A program made the position numbers and the translations under genes. Source: Vampirovibrio chlorellavorus (GTDB lineage: Bacteria; Cyanobacteriota; Vampirovibrionia; Vampirovibrionales; Vampirovibrionaceae). Taken from it: a stretch of DNA of 64,000 bases. The stretch covers positions 62,001 to 126,000 of the forward strand of contig LAPX01000013.1 in NCBI GenBank assembly GCA_001858525.1, written 5' to 3'. Positions 44,381-54,527 of the stretch are shown here, one piece after another (the first letter of the stretch is position 1; every line of letters begins with the position of its first letter). The notes below the pieces were generated by a model. The model was not told the DNA's origin, made no database searches, and saw nothing but the letters and a program-made list of their open reading frames with translations.

Positions 44381-47175
44381 TCATCACTCCTATCACTATC
44401 TTTGAGCACACCGGCAGACTCCAGTAAGCCAGCAAAATTCAGGAACAATGCCACGTGGTTGTTAATGACCGCCGAACCTTTAACGCCGGGGTGCTGGATA
44501 AAGGATTTTTCCAGCTCGACTGAAATATCCAGCGCATCAATAATATTGGTGGCAACGATGCCTGCTTGTCCTGAACCCTCAATGGGTAAGATCAGGAAGG
44601 CATCTTCGATATTGTGTGAGACTGGTGTGACCGGCAGGTAATCATCCAGGAAGAGCAACAGGATGCTTTTTCCCTGATGGGGTAAGAATTTTCGATTTCC
44701 AATTCTCTCCACATCAGACATTTTGAATTGCTCCAGTCGGAGAATTTTAGACAGCGGTAGGGTGAAAATTTCATTTTCCGCACTGTTGAATAACAAAATG
44801 GACTGGTTTTGCTGTTGAGATCGATTGCCATTGAGGAAGGCGCTTTCCTGGAGTCGTCTTTCCTCTTCGGCATTAATTTCGGAGAAGGAAAGGCCGGATG
44901 TGGCCACCAATCCGCCAACATCCAGAATCATGGCCACGCGGCCATCACCCATAATGGTGGCGCCGGAAAAGCATTTGCAGTTTTTAATAAATTGGGAAAG
45001 CGGTTTAACCACGATTTCCTCAATATCACGGATGCACTCAACAATGAGCCCATACTGCATATTACCGGACTTCAGAACCAGGATGTTGTAATCGCTTTTG
45101 GAGTCGGTGCGACGTTCTTTCAGGGCATTGGGATGATCTTCCGATAGTCTTTGATCCTCAATGCTTTCGCGTCTATCTGGAATCACCTCGGGCGAGGTCG
45201 TTTCGGTATGGGATTCGAGGATGATTTTTTCATCCAGTCCCAGCGTTGTGCTGAGTTTGATCAGCGGCAACAATTTACCTCTTAGCCTGAGAACGGATGC
45301 AGAGCCCACTTTTTCAATGCGGGTAGCGATTTGGGATGCCTTGACGCAAACCAGTTCTACCAGGTTGATTTGGGGAACCGCAAATGTTTGACCGGCACTT
45401 TCAACCACCAGTGATGGAATAATGGCCAGGGTCAAGGGTAGTCTTAACAGGATGGTGGTACCTTTGCCTTTTTCAGTTTCAATGCTGATACTACCGCCGA
45501 TTTGCTCGATGTTGGTACGAACCACGTCCATTCCGACGCCTCGCCCTGACACATCGGTGATTTGTTCCGCGGTAGAAAAACCGGGCGCGAAAATCAGGTT
45601 GACTTGTTCCTGCACACTCATTTGTCGAAGGGCGGCTTCGGTTATGATGCCTTTTTCCAAGGCCTTGCTGGAAATGCGTTCGTGATCAATGCCAGCCCCG
45701 TCATCTATGACCGCGATATTGATATGGCCACTTTCCTGATAGGCTTTTAGGATAACTGTCCCCTGGCGAGGTTTGCCAGCTTGTTCACGTTGATCGGGTT
45801 TTTCCATGCCATGATCGCAGCAATTGCGAATCAAGTGGGTCAGCGGATCGGAGAGGCTTTCCAGAATGGATTTATCCAGTTCGACTTCTTCTCCGACCAT
45901 TTGCAAGGCAATTTCTTTACCCAGACTTCTGGAAAGGTCCCGGATGACTCGGGGAAATTTTCCGAAAACACTGGCGATTGGCTGCATCCGGGTTTGCATG
46001 ATGTGCTCTTGCAGATCACTGGTGACCAGGTTGATATTTTGGATGATGGCGCTCAAGCCTTCGTTGTTATCCGAGTTGGCCTTGCTTTCAAAAGCACGGG
46101 CCAGCTGGTTTCTGGCCAGCACCATTTCACCGGCCAAATCCATAAGGCGATTGAGCAGATCGACTTTTACCCGAATACTGTCGTTGGAGCTGTCACTGCC
46201 GGGACTGGCCTTTGTGGCGGGCTTGGTGGCTGTTTCAGTCGTTGGCGTTTTGCTTATGACTGCGGGGTTTTCTTCAGCTTTCTCAGGGGACGCAGCGACT
46301 TCCACTTTGGTTTCAGGGAGAGGCGTGTCTATTTTTGCTGCAGCTGCTGTGGGTGCTTCTACAGTGGAGCTTTCTATTTTTTTCTCACTGGCTTCTTCTG
46401 TACTGACCTTGAATTCAGAGATTTGTTGCTCAGGAATATTCAAGGCAATGGAGATCAAGTCTGCTTCAAGTACAGAGCTGTATAAGAACAGAAATGGCAG
46501 CGCTTCATCCAAGGAGTTTTCCAGGCCACTGATGCTTGAAATATCCAGGGCTGTATCCATCACGTTCCCGGTGCTCATGAGGAGTTCTAGAAACTGGAGG
46601 GGGCTGCGATTTTGTAAGGCTAGATCGTTATCCGTAAACACCTGGATGGAGTAAATTTTATGGCCATTTTGTTTGGCGGAATTGATAGCTACAGAATCCG
46701 CGTACAGCAGGCCCGTGTTTTCTGTGGAGGCGGTTTCTGTGGCCTCTTCTGCATCTTTGGATACTTTTTCGATGGGAACCATGGCTCTGGGATTGATTAA
46801 ATTTTCAAGCTGTTCTACCACGTCCTGATAGGGTACGCTTTCGCTGTTGCCAATATCGTCCAGCATCAGTCTCAGGCGATCCACGCCAATCAGTAGCGGA
46901 TCCATGACCGCTGCGGAGGGCTCTAGCTTGCCATCTCGCATAATCATGAGTACGCTTTCCATACTGTGGCTGAGTGCTTTTAATGCGTCCAGGCCAAAAA
47001 ATCCGGAAGCCCCTTTGATACTGTGTATGGCCCGAAAAACACGGTTGATGATTTCAGGGTCCACAGATTTGCCATCTTCTTCCAAAGCCAGTAAATCCGG
47101 CTCGATGGATGACAGGTGCTCTCGACTTTCTATGACAAACTCTAGGAGTAATGATTCATCGTTAATGCTACTCAT
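44347..47175 (-). CDS. cheA: Chemotaxis histidine kinase CheA with two CheW-like domains
   Basis: 942 residues. Hpt domain with phospho-His51 in RAIHSIKGASGFFG; an acidic/Ala-rich linker (about 255-325) and a middle part with no clear CheY-binding match; dimerisation helices from about 330; ATPase domain (about 440-580) with IRNCCDHGMEKP (N box), VIDDGAGID and GRGVGMDVV. Then one CheW-like domain split by a polar insert of about 45 residues (about 655-700), and a second degenerate CheW-like domain (about 800-930, LLFNSAENEIFTLPLSKILRL). Start ATG 47175 has GGAGG before it and overlaps the STAS stop (ATGA). A receiver domain is absent. Confidence 0.95.
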   Translation of the reverse strand: MSSINDESLLLEFVIESREHLSSIEPDLLALEEDGKSVDPEIINRVFRAIHSIKGASGFFGLDALKALSHSMESVLMIMRDGKLEPSAAVMDPLLIGVDRLRLMLDDIGNSESVPYQDVVEQLENLINPRAMVPIEKVSKDAEEATETASTENTGLLYADSVAINSAKQNGHKIYSIQVFTDNDLALQNRSPLQFLELLMSTGNVMDTALDISSISGLENSLDEALPFLFLYSSVLEADLISIALNIPEQQISEFKVSTEEASEKKIESSTVEAPTAAAAKIDTPLPETKVEVAASPEKAEENPAVISKTPTTETATKPATKASPGSDSSNDSIRVKVDLLNRLMDLAGEMVLARNQLARAFESKANSDNNEGLSAIIQNINLVTSDLQEHIMQTRMQPIASVFGKFPRVIRDLSRSLGKEIALQMVGEEVELDKSILESLSDPLTHLIRNCCDHGMEKPDQREQAGKPRQGTVILKAYQESGHINIAVIDDGAGIDHERISSKALEKGIITEAALRQMSVQEQVNLIFAPGFSTAEQITDVSGRGVGMDVVRTNIEQIGGSISIETEKGKGTTILLRLPLTLAIIPSLVVESAGQTFAVPQINLVELVCVKASQIATRIEKVGSASVLRLRGKLLPLIKLSTTLGLDEKIILESHTETTSPEVIPDRRESIEDQRLSEDHPNALKERRTDSKSDYNILVLKSGNMQYGLIVECIRDIEEIVVKPLSQFIKNCKCFSGATIMGDGRVAMILDVGGLVATSGLSFSEINAEEERRLQESAFLNGNRSQQQNQSILLFNSAENEIFTLPLSKILRLEQFKMSDVERIGNRKFLPHQGKSILLLFLDDYLPVTPVSHNIEDAFLILPIEGSGQAGIVATNIIDALDISVELEKSFIQHPGVKGSAVINNHVALFLNFAGLLESAGVLKDSDRSDEWQTDHLQHSY

Positions 47176-47483
47176 TTTGAATTTTCCTCCAGATGAATCA
47201 GCTGCTCCAGTTTGCATACTCGGAGTACCTTGACGACGCTTGGATTCAGGACTTCCAGCCTCAACAGACGATTTTGGGACTTGCAGGTTTTGTAGAGGCC
47301 AATCAACAGTTTCAGTCCCAGGGAATCGATGATTTCTACTTGCCGCATATCCAGGATAACGTCACCGTTGGGGTTGGCGTTGATGGCCTCTAGCATTTTT
47401 TTTTGCAAGGCGTCAATAAATGTCGAGTTGAAATTTTCTTCGGAAATTAACCGAAGTCCAGTTTCATTGACAACAGTTTGCAT
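47172..47483 (-). CDS. STAS-domain protein at the head of the chemotaxis operon
   Basis: 103 residues, single STAS domain like SpoIIAA or MlaB. GDVILDMRQVEIIDSLGLKLL contains Ser54 at the position phosphorylated in anti-sigma antagonists. Its stop overlaps the cheA start (ATGA), so it is translated with the kinase. STAS proteins occur in some chemotaxis operons (for example CheS-type partners), where they modulate CheA or CheY; here the role is inferred from position. No matching anti-sigma kinase gene is in the window. Confidence 0.9.
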   Translation of the reverse strand: MQTVVNETGLRLISEENFNSTFIDALQKKMLEAINANPNGDVILDMRQVEIIDSLGLKLLIGLYKTCKSQNRLLRLEVLNPSVVKVLRVCKLEQLIHLEENSK

Positions 47484-47557
47484 GGCTAATACGACCTTTA
47501 TGGATCAGGTTTGTAAGAGGGCTTAAGTTTTAGGTCTGCTTTATCAGTATATTTTTT

Positions 47558-49282
47558 TTAGCGTAAAGCGATATCCACCCCGAAGTGGAGTCTCGGTTTT
47601 TGGCTAAATGGAGTCATCCGGATAATGGGATAGGCGATATCCAGCCTGCCGGAGATGCGGTTGGTCAACTGCGTTCTTAGCCCTAAGCCAGTTGAAAATA
47701 CTTTGTAGTTGGAGTCTACACCATCTGCAGGAGCGGCGATTTGACCGTAGCCATAATCCACGAAGGTAAGCATTTGCGTGGAATCCCGCAGTGTTTTATC
47801 GGAGAAAGGTAATTTTATTTTCTTAGGAATAAAGTATGCGGGTGCTTGCAATTGGCTGGTCATCACCACGTAGCGGTCCACGAAGAAGTAAACTTCTCGG
47901 TATCCACGTCCGTAGAAGGTTCCTCCCAATCCGCCGACATCGAAGTTTGACAAGCCGTTGGGGGTGAACTGCCACTGAATGTTAAACAGGCCAGTGGATT
48001 TGAGCGGTAGTGGGCGGGTCAGTGCGGCAAATCCTGTGTATCGGAAGTATTGGCTACCGCCTTTGAACCATGACAAACGAGGATCGTTGGATAAGGAACC
48101 TCCCCAAATGGGTACGGCACCTGCAAATTCACTCCGGGTGGAGAGATAGGTTTTACCAATGTTTTGATCGTAGTTAATCCCGGCTCTCAGAGTCCGAACG
48201 TATTCACGCTCTAGGGAGCCTTCGCCCCAATGGCTTTTAGAGTTTTTTAAGTCAAATGCCACATCCACGCTGGCTCTAGCGTTGGGGCGATCGAGGAATG
48301 TGTATTTTAAGCCCGGAGAAATCCGGTAGGCCCAGCCGTGCGTATCAAAGTCCGTATAGAGGCTTTGAAATGGGGTAATGCTGGCGTATTGAGTTTCCAG
48401 GGTGGCTCTCAGAGAGGGACGAATGGGGAATTCATACCGGTTGAAAATACCCCAGGAACGGTAACCTTGTACATAGCCTGTCATCAGGGAGTCACCGTGG
48501 CCGGTCACGTTGTTGGAAACCGTGGTGACCGCACCAAAGTGCCGACCAAAGATGACCTGATCCAGGTTGTTGGCCGAGGCGATGATGTGGAGATTTTTCT
48601 TGGGTTCGCCGCCGTGAATTTTGACGGTGACCTGGTGCGAATAGGGTTCGACCTCTAAGTCGGTGTCAAAACTTAAATCCGGGTTGGATTGAATCAGGCG
48701 GATTTGGCGTTTTAAAGCTGATAATTTCAGTGGCTCATTTTCCTGAATGCCACGGGTTAAGTGGCTGAGTGCCTTGCCTTGCCATTTGTCATCCAGGGAG
48801 ACATCGACTTTGCCCACCAGCATGGGGGTCACGGTCAGTACAATTTTTTCGTCTACCAATTTGGCACTGACATCGCATAAATAGCCATCGTCAGAGCACT
48901 GGGCAATTTCTTTTTTTGCCAATTCAGACAGTTTAGCGGTCGTTAGCGGCTCAGCTTGGGGGAGCGATTGATTTTCCCACTTCAAGGGGCTTCCGTATTC
49001 AACCATCACTTCTGGCACAGAGAGCGTTCCTTCGGCCAGTTTGCCTTCTAAATCTTTTTGAATGTAAAAGGGCTCCGGGATGTTTTTGATGGCGTCAATG
49101 TCCAGCTTGACCTGGGTGCCGTAGCTTCCGTAAACCAGGTTGGGAGTGGTGGCCATGACCGGCAACTCACTAGCGGTATAAGGCATGACCGGATCATCGG
49201 CAAATGCACTGGCTGGGGTCATGCCTGCTACCAATAGCAGCGGCATGATCTTGATGGTACGGGCAAACGAAAATGCTCTCAT
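47558..49282 (-). CDS. Outer-membrane Omp85/TpsB-like barrel protein
   Basis: 574 residues. Signal peptide to about 27 (ASAFA), a periplasmic region with one or more POTRA-like domains (about 100-225; VSLDDKWQGKALSHLTRGIQ, LSALKRQIRLIQSNPDL), then a beta barrel of alternating aromatic strands. GGTFYGRGYREV corresponds to the conserved L6 loop motif (V/G-R-G-Y/F) of the superfamily, and the last strand HFGVDIALR suits BamA recognition. ATG 49282 is chosen because it leads into the signal peptide. No TpsA-type secreted partner is adjacent. It lies 74 bp upstream of the STAS-che genes on the same strand. Confidence 0.85.
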   Translation of the reverse strand: MRAFSFARTIKIMPLLLVAGMTPASAFADDPVMPYTASELPVMATTPNLVYGSYGTQVKLDIDAIKNIPEPFYIQKDLEGKLAEGTLSVPEVMVEYGSPLKWENQSLPQAEPLTTAKLSELAKKEIAQCSDDGYLCDVSAKLVDEKIVLTVTPMLVGKVDVSLDDKWQGKALSHLTRGIQENEPLKLSALKRQIRLIQSNPDLSFDTDLEVEPYSHQVTVKIHGGEPKKNLHIIASANNLDQVIFGRHFGAVTTVSNNVTGHGDSLMTGYVQGYRSWGIFNRYEFPIRPSLRATLETQYASITPFQSLYTDFDTHGWAYRISPGLKYTFLDRPNARASVDVAFDLKNSKSHWGEGSLEREYVRTLRAGINYDQNIGKTYLSTRSEFAGAVPIWGGSLSNDPRLSWFKGGSQYFRYTGFAALTRPLPLKSTGLFNIQWQFTPNGLSNFDVGGLGGTFYGRGYREVYFFVDRYVVMTSQLQAPAYFIPKKIKLPFSDKTLRDSTQMLTFVDYGYGQIAAPADGVDSNYKVFSTGLGLRTQLTNRISGRLDIAYPIIRMTPFSQKPRLHFGVDIALR

Positions 49283-49808
49283 TACTTTTTTAACACTCCC
49301 AACAATTACTACTTGTACGCAAAACACACTCTAATCTCGAAAAGCTGCCTGTGTGGGCATCAATAAAATTGGATAAAAGTCTTTAGATAAAATTCTATAC
49401 GTTACGTTGATTTTTTCTTACGATGGAGACTGATTTAGGTGCGCGACGAACATATCTAAAATCAATATACAAGATTTTGGATGAAAATGTTGAATGAAGG
49501 ACCCTATATACTCTGTTCAGAGTAGCGACTTTCTAGCGGGGGGGCTTAACATACTTTGGTTGGCGTCGGAGAGAGGGAGGTTCGGCGAAAAGGCTTGTTA
49601 CTTCTGCTGTTTGGTGTCTTTGGGGTGTTGCTTGTTTGATCGTTGGGCATTTGTTCAATATCCTCCATTTGGAGGTTTTATGAGGCTTCAAAAAATTTGC
49701 ATTATATAAATTGACTGCTAAATATATTGCTCTAATTTTGAATGCGTTGTTCCATTCATAAACGGGTTTGATGAATAGCTTTTTTATTGATTGCTTGGGA
49801 GTTGGAAG
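49283..49808. other. Divergent intergenic region without a convincing gene
   Basis: About 525 bp between the leftward TpsB-like gene and the rightward chemoreceptor. A+T-rich, with a short Cys/Phe-rich frame at 49494-49709 that lacks a ribosome site. No sigma-28 consensus was recognised. Confidence 0.4.
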
Positions 49809-52136
49809 ATGTTATCATTTATATGTAAGCCGATGGTTAAGTTTATTAACTGTTTTTCTTATAGCTTAAAGTTTGGGATGCTTTCTTTACTGTTTTTGGC
49901 TGTCTTGACTACCCCTATTTCTGTTTTGAATGGCTATGTTGAAGGCTCCAATGATTTTGCCAGAAAAGAAATCGCTGGTATTCTTTACATCAATCCAGTC
50001 AAAGAGTTTTTATTTGCCCTGAATCAGTACAATTTAACCGACTCATCTCCTGGTTCTGAAAATTGGCGGATTGTTGAGTCCAAATGGAGTGCGGTAGAAA
50101 AAATTGAGCAACAGCAGGGTGCCGGTTTATCCACCAAGCATTCTTTTGACATTTTGAAGGCTGCTTATGCCGATTTTGTGAGATCAGAAAACTCCTCTGC
50201 TTCTGAATCCAAACGTTACGGGGTTTTTGATGATCTGATGACCAAGGCCATTGCCCTGATTAGCACTGTGGGTACCAACTCCAACCTGGTCTTGGATCCG
50301 GATACGGATGGTTATTATGTTATGGATACCGTGGTTTATCGTTTGCCGGTTTTGGTGCAATATATCAACCAGCTCCACGAACACGATTTGGGTTTAAACA
50401 GTAAGTATCAAGCTAGTCTTGAGGATATTGAAAAGTCTTACGCCTTGCACACCCACTTGTCGGACACCTTGGCCTTGACCAAAGGCAACCTGGACACGAC
50501 CTTGGCCAATACCAAGGACAAGACTATTGAGCCCACTTTGAAAAGTGTATTTAGCCAATATTTCCCGACGCTCAGCCAGTACATTGATTACACGCATAGC
50601 GCGTTGAGCAGCTCAGCGTCTGAGAGTGGAAGCGCCACGTCTTTTCAGGGCTCCTCCTCCAAAATTACCAACTTGTCTTTGGCCGCTTCTCAGTATGCCT
50701 CAGCCTTTTATGACAAGGGCAGCAAAGTGATGATTAGTTTACTGCAACAGCGGATTCACAGAACCAATGAGCCCTGGAATTTCATGGTGCTGGTTTCTTC
50801 ACTGGTTCTTCTGTTCATTTTGTACTTTATGGCCAGCTTCCGGTTGGCGGTAGTGCAAACGGTGAAAGGTCTGGAAAATACCAGCAAGAGTTTGGCCAAT
50901 GGCGATTTAACCCAGCGCGTGCAAGTAGAAACCCGTGATGAGTTGAGCTACGTGGGTCACGCCTTTAATCAAATGGCAGAAGCTTTCTCCAGGCTGATTG
51001 GGGAAGTGAAGGATAACGCGTTCCAGGTAACCTCTGCTTCGGAAAGTCTGTCGGCTACTTCCACCCAGATGAAGCAGGAAGCCATGACCATGACTCAGTT
51101 GTCTGAAACGGCCAGCCATTTGAGCGAAACCGTGGACGATAGCGTGAAAACCGTGGCTGCCGCTGTAGAGCAAAGTAGTGCCAACATCAGCGAGGTTTCC
51201 AAGGCCAGCAGCAATGTGGAGCATAATATCAAGGTCGTTAAGACTTCTGCTGAAGATGTTTCTACCCGGATGCAGTCCATTGCCGATGCGGCTGAAGACA
51301 TGTCCACTTCCGTAAACACGGTTGCTTCGGCGATGGAGGAAATGTCGGCCTCCTTGAATGAAGTGTCCCAAAGCGCGGCTGAAGCGGCCAAAGTGGCTAA
51401 CGTGGCTGAAGGAACCGCCAAAGCCACCAGTGACACGGTGAATGCTTTGGGTGATTCCGCCCGTGAAATTGAAAATGTGTTGGGTGTGATTAAGGAAATT
51501 GCATCTCAAACCAACTTGTTGGCCCTGAACGCCACCATTGAAGCGGCCAGTGCCGGAGACGCCGGCAAAGGGTTCGCTGTGGTTGCCAACGAGGTGAAGG
51601 AGTTGGCCAAGCGGTCTGCTGAAGCAACCGAGGATATCCGCTCCCGCATTGAGAATATGCAATCTAATACCCATGCTGCTGTCAGCGCCATTGAGCAGAT
51701 TTTGGTGATTATTTCTGAAATCAACCACATCAATTCCACCATTGCCAGTGCGGTTGAAGAACAGACTGCCACCGTGAACGAGATTACCCGGAGCGTGGCT
51801 GGGGCCGCCAAATCTGCTGGTGAGGTCACCAAGAACGTGCAAGAGGTGGCTGAAACCACAGCCAATGTGGCCATGAAGATCAACGAGGCCAACCAGGGTG
51901 TGAGCTTGATTGCCACCAATATCGCGGAACTGGCTCAGGGTGCCAACGAAATTTCCAAGGGTGCTGGAACCGCCGCATCAGGTGCTGCCCAAATGTCTGA
52001 AAAAGTGGAACAGGTTACACATACCAGTGTTTCTACGGAAAAAGGCGCCATTAATGTTCAAGCCACTGCACAAGATCTGTCGGAGCTGGCCGGTCGTTTG
52101 CGGGTGGTCGTAGAACGTTTTAAAGTGGCGGTTTAA
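49809..52136 (+). CDS. Transmembrane methyl-accepting chemotaxis protein
   Basis: 775 residues. Helix 1 at about 20-41, an all-helical periplasmic sensor of about 280 residues containing [22 protein letters not shown], helix 2 at about 322-345, HAMP (346-400; [27 protein letters not shown]), then a long methyl-accepting domain with [37 protein letters not shown] as the tip, given here as one conserved region near 560-600. The sensor type (L-D-P-D-x-D-x-Y-Y-x-M-D) is shared by many receptors of unknown ligand. ATG 49809 has GGGAG eight bases upstream. Transcribed away from the chemotaxis operon. Confidence 0.93.
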   Translation: MLSFICKPMVKFINCFSYSLKFGMLSLLFLAVLTTPISVLNGYVEGSNDFARKEIAGILYINPVKEFLFALNQYNLTDSSPGSENWRIVESKWSAVEKIEQQQGAGLSTKHSFDILKAAYADFVRSENSSASESKRYGVFDDLMTKAIALISTVGTNSNLVLDPDTDGYYVMDTVVYRLPVLVQYINQLHEHDLGLNSKYQASLEDIEKSYALHTHLSDTLALTKGNLDTTLANTKDKTIEPTLKSVFSQYFPTLSQYIDYTHSALSSSASESGSATSFQGSSSKITNLSLAASQYASAFYDKGSKVMISLLQQRIHRTNEPWNFMVLVSSLVLLFILYFMASFRLAVVQTVKGLENTSKSLANGDLTQRVQVETRDELSYVGHAFNQMAEAFSRLIGEVKDNAFQVTSASESLSATSTQMKQEAMTMTQLSETASHLSETVDDSVKTVAAAVEQSSANISEVSKASSNVEHNIKVVKTSAEDVSTRMQSIADAAEDMSTSVNTVASAMEEMSASLNEVSQSAAEAAKVANVAEGTAKATSDTVNALGDSAREIENVLGVIKEIASQTNLLALNATIEAASAGDAGKGFAVVANEVKELAKRSAEATEDIRSRIENMQSNTHAAVSAIEQILVIISEINHINSTIASAVEEQTATVNEITRSVAGAAKSAGEVTKNVQEVAETTANVAMKINEANQGVSLIATNIAELAQGANEISKGAGTAASGAAQMSEKVEQVTHTSVSTEKGAINVQATAQDLSELAGRLRVVVERFKVAV

Positions 52137-52282
52137 GGGCAGAATACGGATGCGTGAAAATAGGAAAAATGGAACCACAATTACAAAACTGTAAGAATTG
52201 ACAATTCTACCTTCTGCCCTGTTTTTATATCAGTATGATGTAAGTTGAATCCCCAACGGACTTGTTTTAAAAAGGAGAGAAC

Positions 52283-52549
52283 ATGAGAGTTTTTAGCTTT
52301 TTTCTGATGATGGCCGCTGTGCTGGTGAACCTGAGCGGTTTGGCCCAGGCTGAATCCACAGTGGATCAATCCCTGAAGTCGGATTATTCCTATGTTGATT
52401 TGTCCACGGCGGGCAAAGAAGAAAGTAGCGCCTTGCTGATGGTTCAGCCAGACAATGAGAAAGAAAGCAACGCCACTGAGGCCAGTGACCGTCCTGCGGC
52501 TTCTCAGTGTTTTGCGGCCAACAAGCAGTTTGTGCATTGCATGCGCTAA
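52283..52549 (+). CDS. Small exported hypothetical protein
   Basis: 88 residues: signal peptide MRVFSFFLMMAAVLVNLSGLAQA in two parts (charged start, hydrophobic core, A-Q-A cleavage), then a polar, acidic mature part of about 65 residues with two Cys near the end (QCFAAN, VHCMR). AAAAAGGAGAG is an excellent ribosome site. A TTGACA box lies 80 bases upstream (52198) without a well-spaced -10. No family recognised; followed by a strong terminator. Confidence 0.65.
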   Translation: MRVFSFFLMMAAVLVNLSGLAQAESTVDQSLKSDYSYVDLSTAGKEESSALLMVQPDNEKESNATEASDRPAASQCFAANKQFVHCMR

Positions 52550-52576
52550 CCATCGCTGGTTAACTTTAAATCTTGT

Positions 52577-52612
52577 AAAAGAGCGGTGCACCGAAGGGTA
52601 CGCCGCTCTTTT
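52577..52612 (+). terminator. Strong terminator after the small exported protein
   Basis: AAAAGAGCGG...CCGCTCTTTT stem with a GC-rich loop region; A-run on one side and T-run on the other, so it can work in both directions. Confidence 0.85.
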
Positions 52613-52643
52613 GGGTTTTACGGAGTTTCTCCTGAAAAGCAAC

Positions 52644-52671
52644 AGCCCGGAATCAGAAGATCCCGGGCTGC
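52644..52671 (-). terminator. Terminator of the gene ending at 52700
   Basis: AGCCCGG-aatcagaagatc-CCGGGCT inverted repeat, followed on the minus strand by GTTGCTTTT, about 30 bp after the stop of the leftward gene. Confidence 0.6.
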
Positions 52672-52699
52672 GCGATGGTAAGGGTTGCCTGGAACGTCT

Positions 52700-54040
52700 T
52701 TATTCCAGGGTGGGGCCGTTGGGGGTTTGCGGGCTGTCGGTAGCGGCAGAGGAGGATTGCTGAACCTCGACCGGGGTGCTTGCAGGCTCTGCCGGTGAAG
52801 TTTCTTGCATCATGGTGGCCGGCTCTGCTTGGGCCGGGACGGTTTTGGGTGTGGTTTGCGTTTCGGTGGCAATGGCCAGACTCATCATGCGGTTGACTGA
52901 ACGCATCAGCTTGCTGGCTTGTTCGCCGAACAGGCCAGGTTCTACTTGCATTTCATATTCCCGAACTTTGCGAGGGGCTTTGATGCCTGAAATGCCCATT
53001 TGACGCATGGCGATATTGGCGGCAAGGCCCAGCGCCTGAGCGCCAATGTTTTCGCCTTCAAAGTGGACCAGTCCTACTGGGTCGACATTTTGAACCGCCT
53101 TTTTCAGGATGAAGTTGAGTTGGTAGTTTGCGCTGTAGGCGGTTTGGTTTTCACCAACCCGGGTGAAAAAGCGCACGTGGCTGCCGGGGCTGATGGACAG
53201 GCCGAAGGTGGAGTCCTTATCGCTGCTGCCGAAGGGGTTACCGGGCAAGAAGCCGCCAATGGCCTTCAGTTTTTTAAAGTCCACATAGTAAGTGACAGCG
53301 ATGGGGGTGAACTCAGAAAAGTCCTGATAGGCTCGGCTTTTGGCTTTGGTTTCACCGTTTTGGGCAAAGCCTGCGCCCATTTGCTTCATGCCATCCATAA
53401 AACCGGGTTTGGCACCGGCAAAAATATCGCTGTTTACATCCAGCCGCTCCAGCGGAAAGCCTTGGGGAACCACAGACCACACTATGTTTTTGCCGAATTT
53501 GGTAGCCCGTTGGGTGTTGCTGGCCAGATCCTCGTTGTGCTTGCCACGGGTGAGGGTTTCTTGCACAAATGTTTGATAGTTAGCGTTGCTGGCGATTTGC
53601 TCCTGAGGAACGACTTCAAAGCCTTGCTGGGCCATTTGTCCCTGAAACTCACGGTACATTTGCTCAGTAATTTGCTGACGCACCTGAGGGGTGATGTTTT
53701 TAACCTGAAGCTCCCAGCGGTTGTCGCTCCAGTTGCCGTTACGAATCCCGTTCAGGGTGCTGCCGTTGATTTGTTCGGCCACCACTTCGGAGAACACCAC
53801 ATGAAAGCCCACGATGCCTACCCGGTGAACGCCGTCCACCGATTCCTTGCGAGAAAAAGTACCGGTTTTGGGGCTTCTGGTTTCCACGTATTCCTTGGTC
53901 ACCACGGTGGGTTGTTGTTCCAGGGCTTGAAAATCAAAGGGAGAGATAAACTCACGGGCCTGGGAGGGCAGGGATGAACTGATTAGAGTGCCGACTAAGA
54001 GCAGGCAGAGTAGAGGGGAAAGACGTCGAGAAAAATGCAT
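52700..54040 (-). CDS. Exported hypothetical protein with Pro/Thr-rich tail
   Basis: 446 residues. Signal peptide to about 28 (LPSQA), a mixed alpha/beta domain (about 30-380) and a low-complexity tail rich in Pro, Thr, Ser and Glu (about 395-446). Notable stretches: VHRVGIVGFHVVFSEVV, MYREFQGQMAQQGFEVVPQEQI, and TAYSANYQLNFILKKAVQNVDP; some recall nucleotide-free periplasmic assembly folds of the CsgG type (I-A-V-x-x-F then a late V-P-x-x-x-I), but the match is weak. ATG 54040 leads into the signal peptide. Standalone with its own terminator. Function unknown. Confidence 0.65.
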   Translation of the reverse strand: MHFSRRLSPLLCLLLVGTLISSSLPSQAREFISPFDFQALEQQPTVVTKEYVETRSPKTGTFSRKESVDGVHRVGIVGFHVVFSEVVAEQINGSTLNGIRNGNWSDNRWELQVKNITPQVRQQITEQMYREFQGQMAQQGFEVVPQEQIASNANYQTFVQETLTRGKHNEDLASNTQRATKFGKNIVWSVVPQGFPLERLDVNSDIFAGAKPGFMDGMKQMGAGFAQNGETKAKSRAYQDFSEFTPIAVTYYVDFKKLKAIGGFLPGNPFGSSDKDSTFGLSISPGSHVRFFTRVGENQTAYSANYQLNFILKKAVQNVDPVGLVHFEGENIGAQALGLAANIAMRQMGISGIKAPRKVREYEMQVEPGLFGEQASKLMRSVNRMMSLAIATETQTTPKTVPAQAEPATMMQETSPAEPASTPVEVQQSSSAATDSPQTPNGPTLE

Positions 54041-54152
54041 GGGAATCGGGTTCCTATCCGTTAAAACAAGACTTTGCAATACACACTTGTGTTTTAACTA
54101 TAAAGGAAACAGGCCGTATTTGCGACTCAGGCCATGGGGTGTAAGCCATGCT

Positions 54153-54527
54153 TCAGCCGGGTTGGCCGGAGAGCAGCTCAATTTCGTACCCGTCGGGGTC
54201 TTCAATAAAGGCCATGCACCGTCCGTTGCCCATATCGGTGCATTCCTCAGTAATTTTGACGCCTTCTGCTCGCATTTTTTCCAAGGTTTCCGGCACGTTA
54301 TGGACCTGAAATGCCAGATGAAAAATATCTTCGGGCAACTGAAAATCCGGATCCCAAGGCAGGTAGGCCAACTCCAGTTCGGTCGGGGAGCCGGAGATGC
54401 TCATAAAGGCCAGCTGGCTGCCTCTGGGGGAGGTCTTTCGGGCCCGGCAGGTCATATTGAAGTAACGACTGTAGAAGGCGATCGCCCGTTCAATATCCCG
54501 AACTTTCAAGCGAGTGTGTAAAAACAT
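54153..54527 (-). CDS. Glyoxalase I-like VOC protein
   Basis: 124 residues, two beta-alpha-beta-beta-beta units. Candidate metal ligands are His4 (FLHTRLKV), Glu in TELELAYLP, His in DIFHLAFQV and Glu in GYEIELLSG, the same set as lactoylglutathione lyase GloA, which detoxifies methylglyoxal. DPDGYEIEL is the usual C-terminal motif. Single gene. GloA is the best guess, but other VOC enzymes share the ligands. Confidence 0.85.
   Translation of the reverse strand: MFLHTRLKVRDIERAIAFYSRYFNMTCRARKTSPRGSQLAFMSISGSPTELELAYLPWDPDFQLPEDIFHLAFQVHNVPETLEKMRAEGVKITEECTDMGNGRCMAFIEDPDGYEIELLSGQPG

Noticed and set aside
47558-49282. Essential BamA assembly protein
   Set aside because: The periplasmic part is too short for five POTRA domains and none of the usual bamA neighbours (lpxD, skp, fabZ) are present; TpsB-like is a better fit.
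49494-49709. 71-codon Cys/Phe-rich ORF
   Set aside because: No ribosome site, no recognisable feature, and composition like the surrounding spacer.
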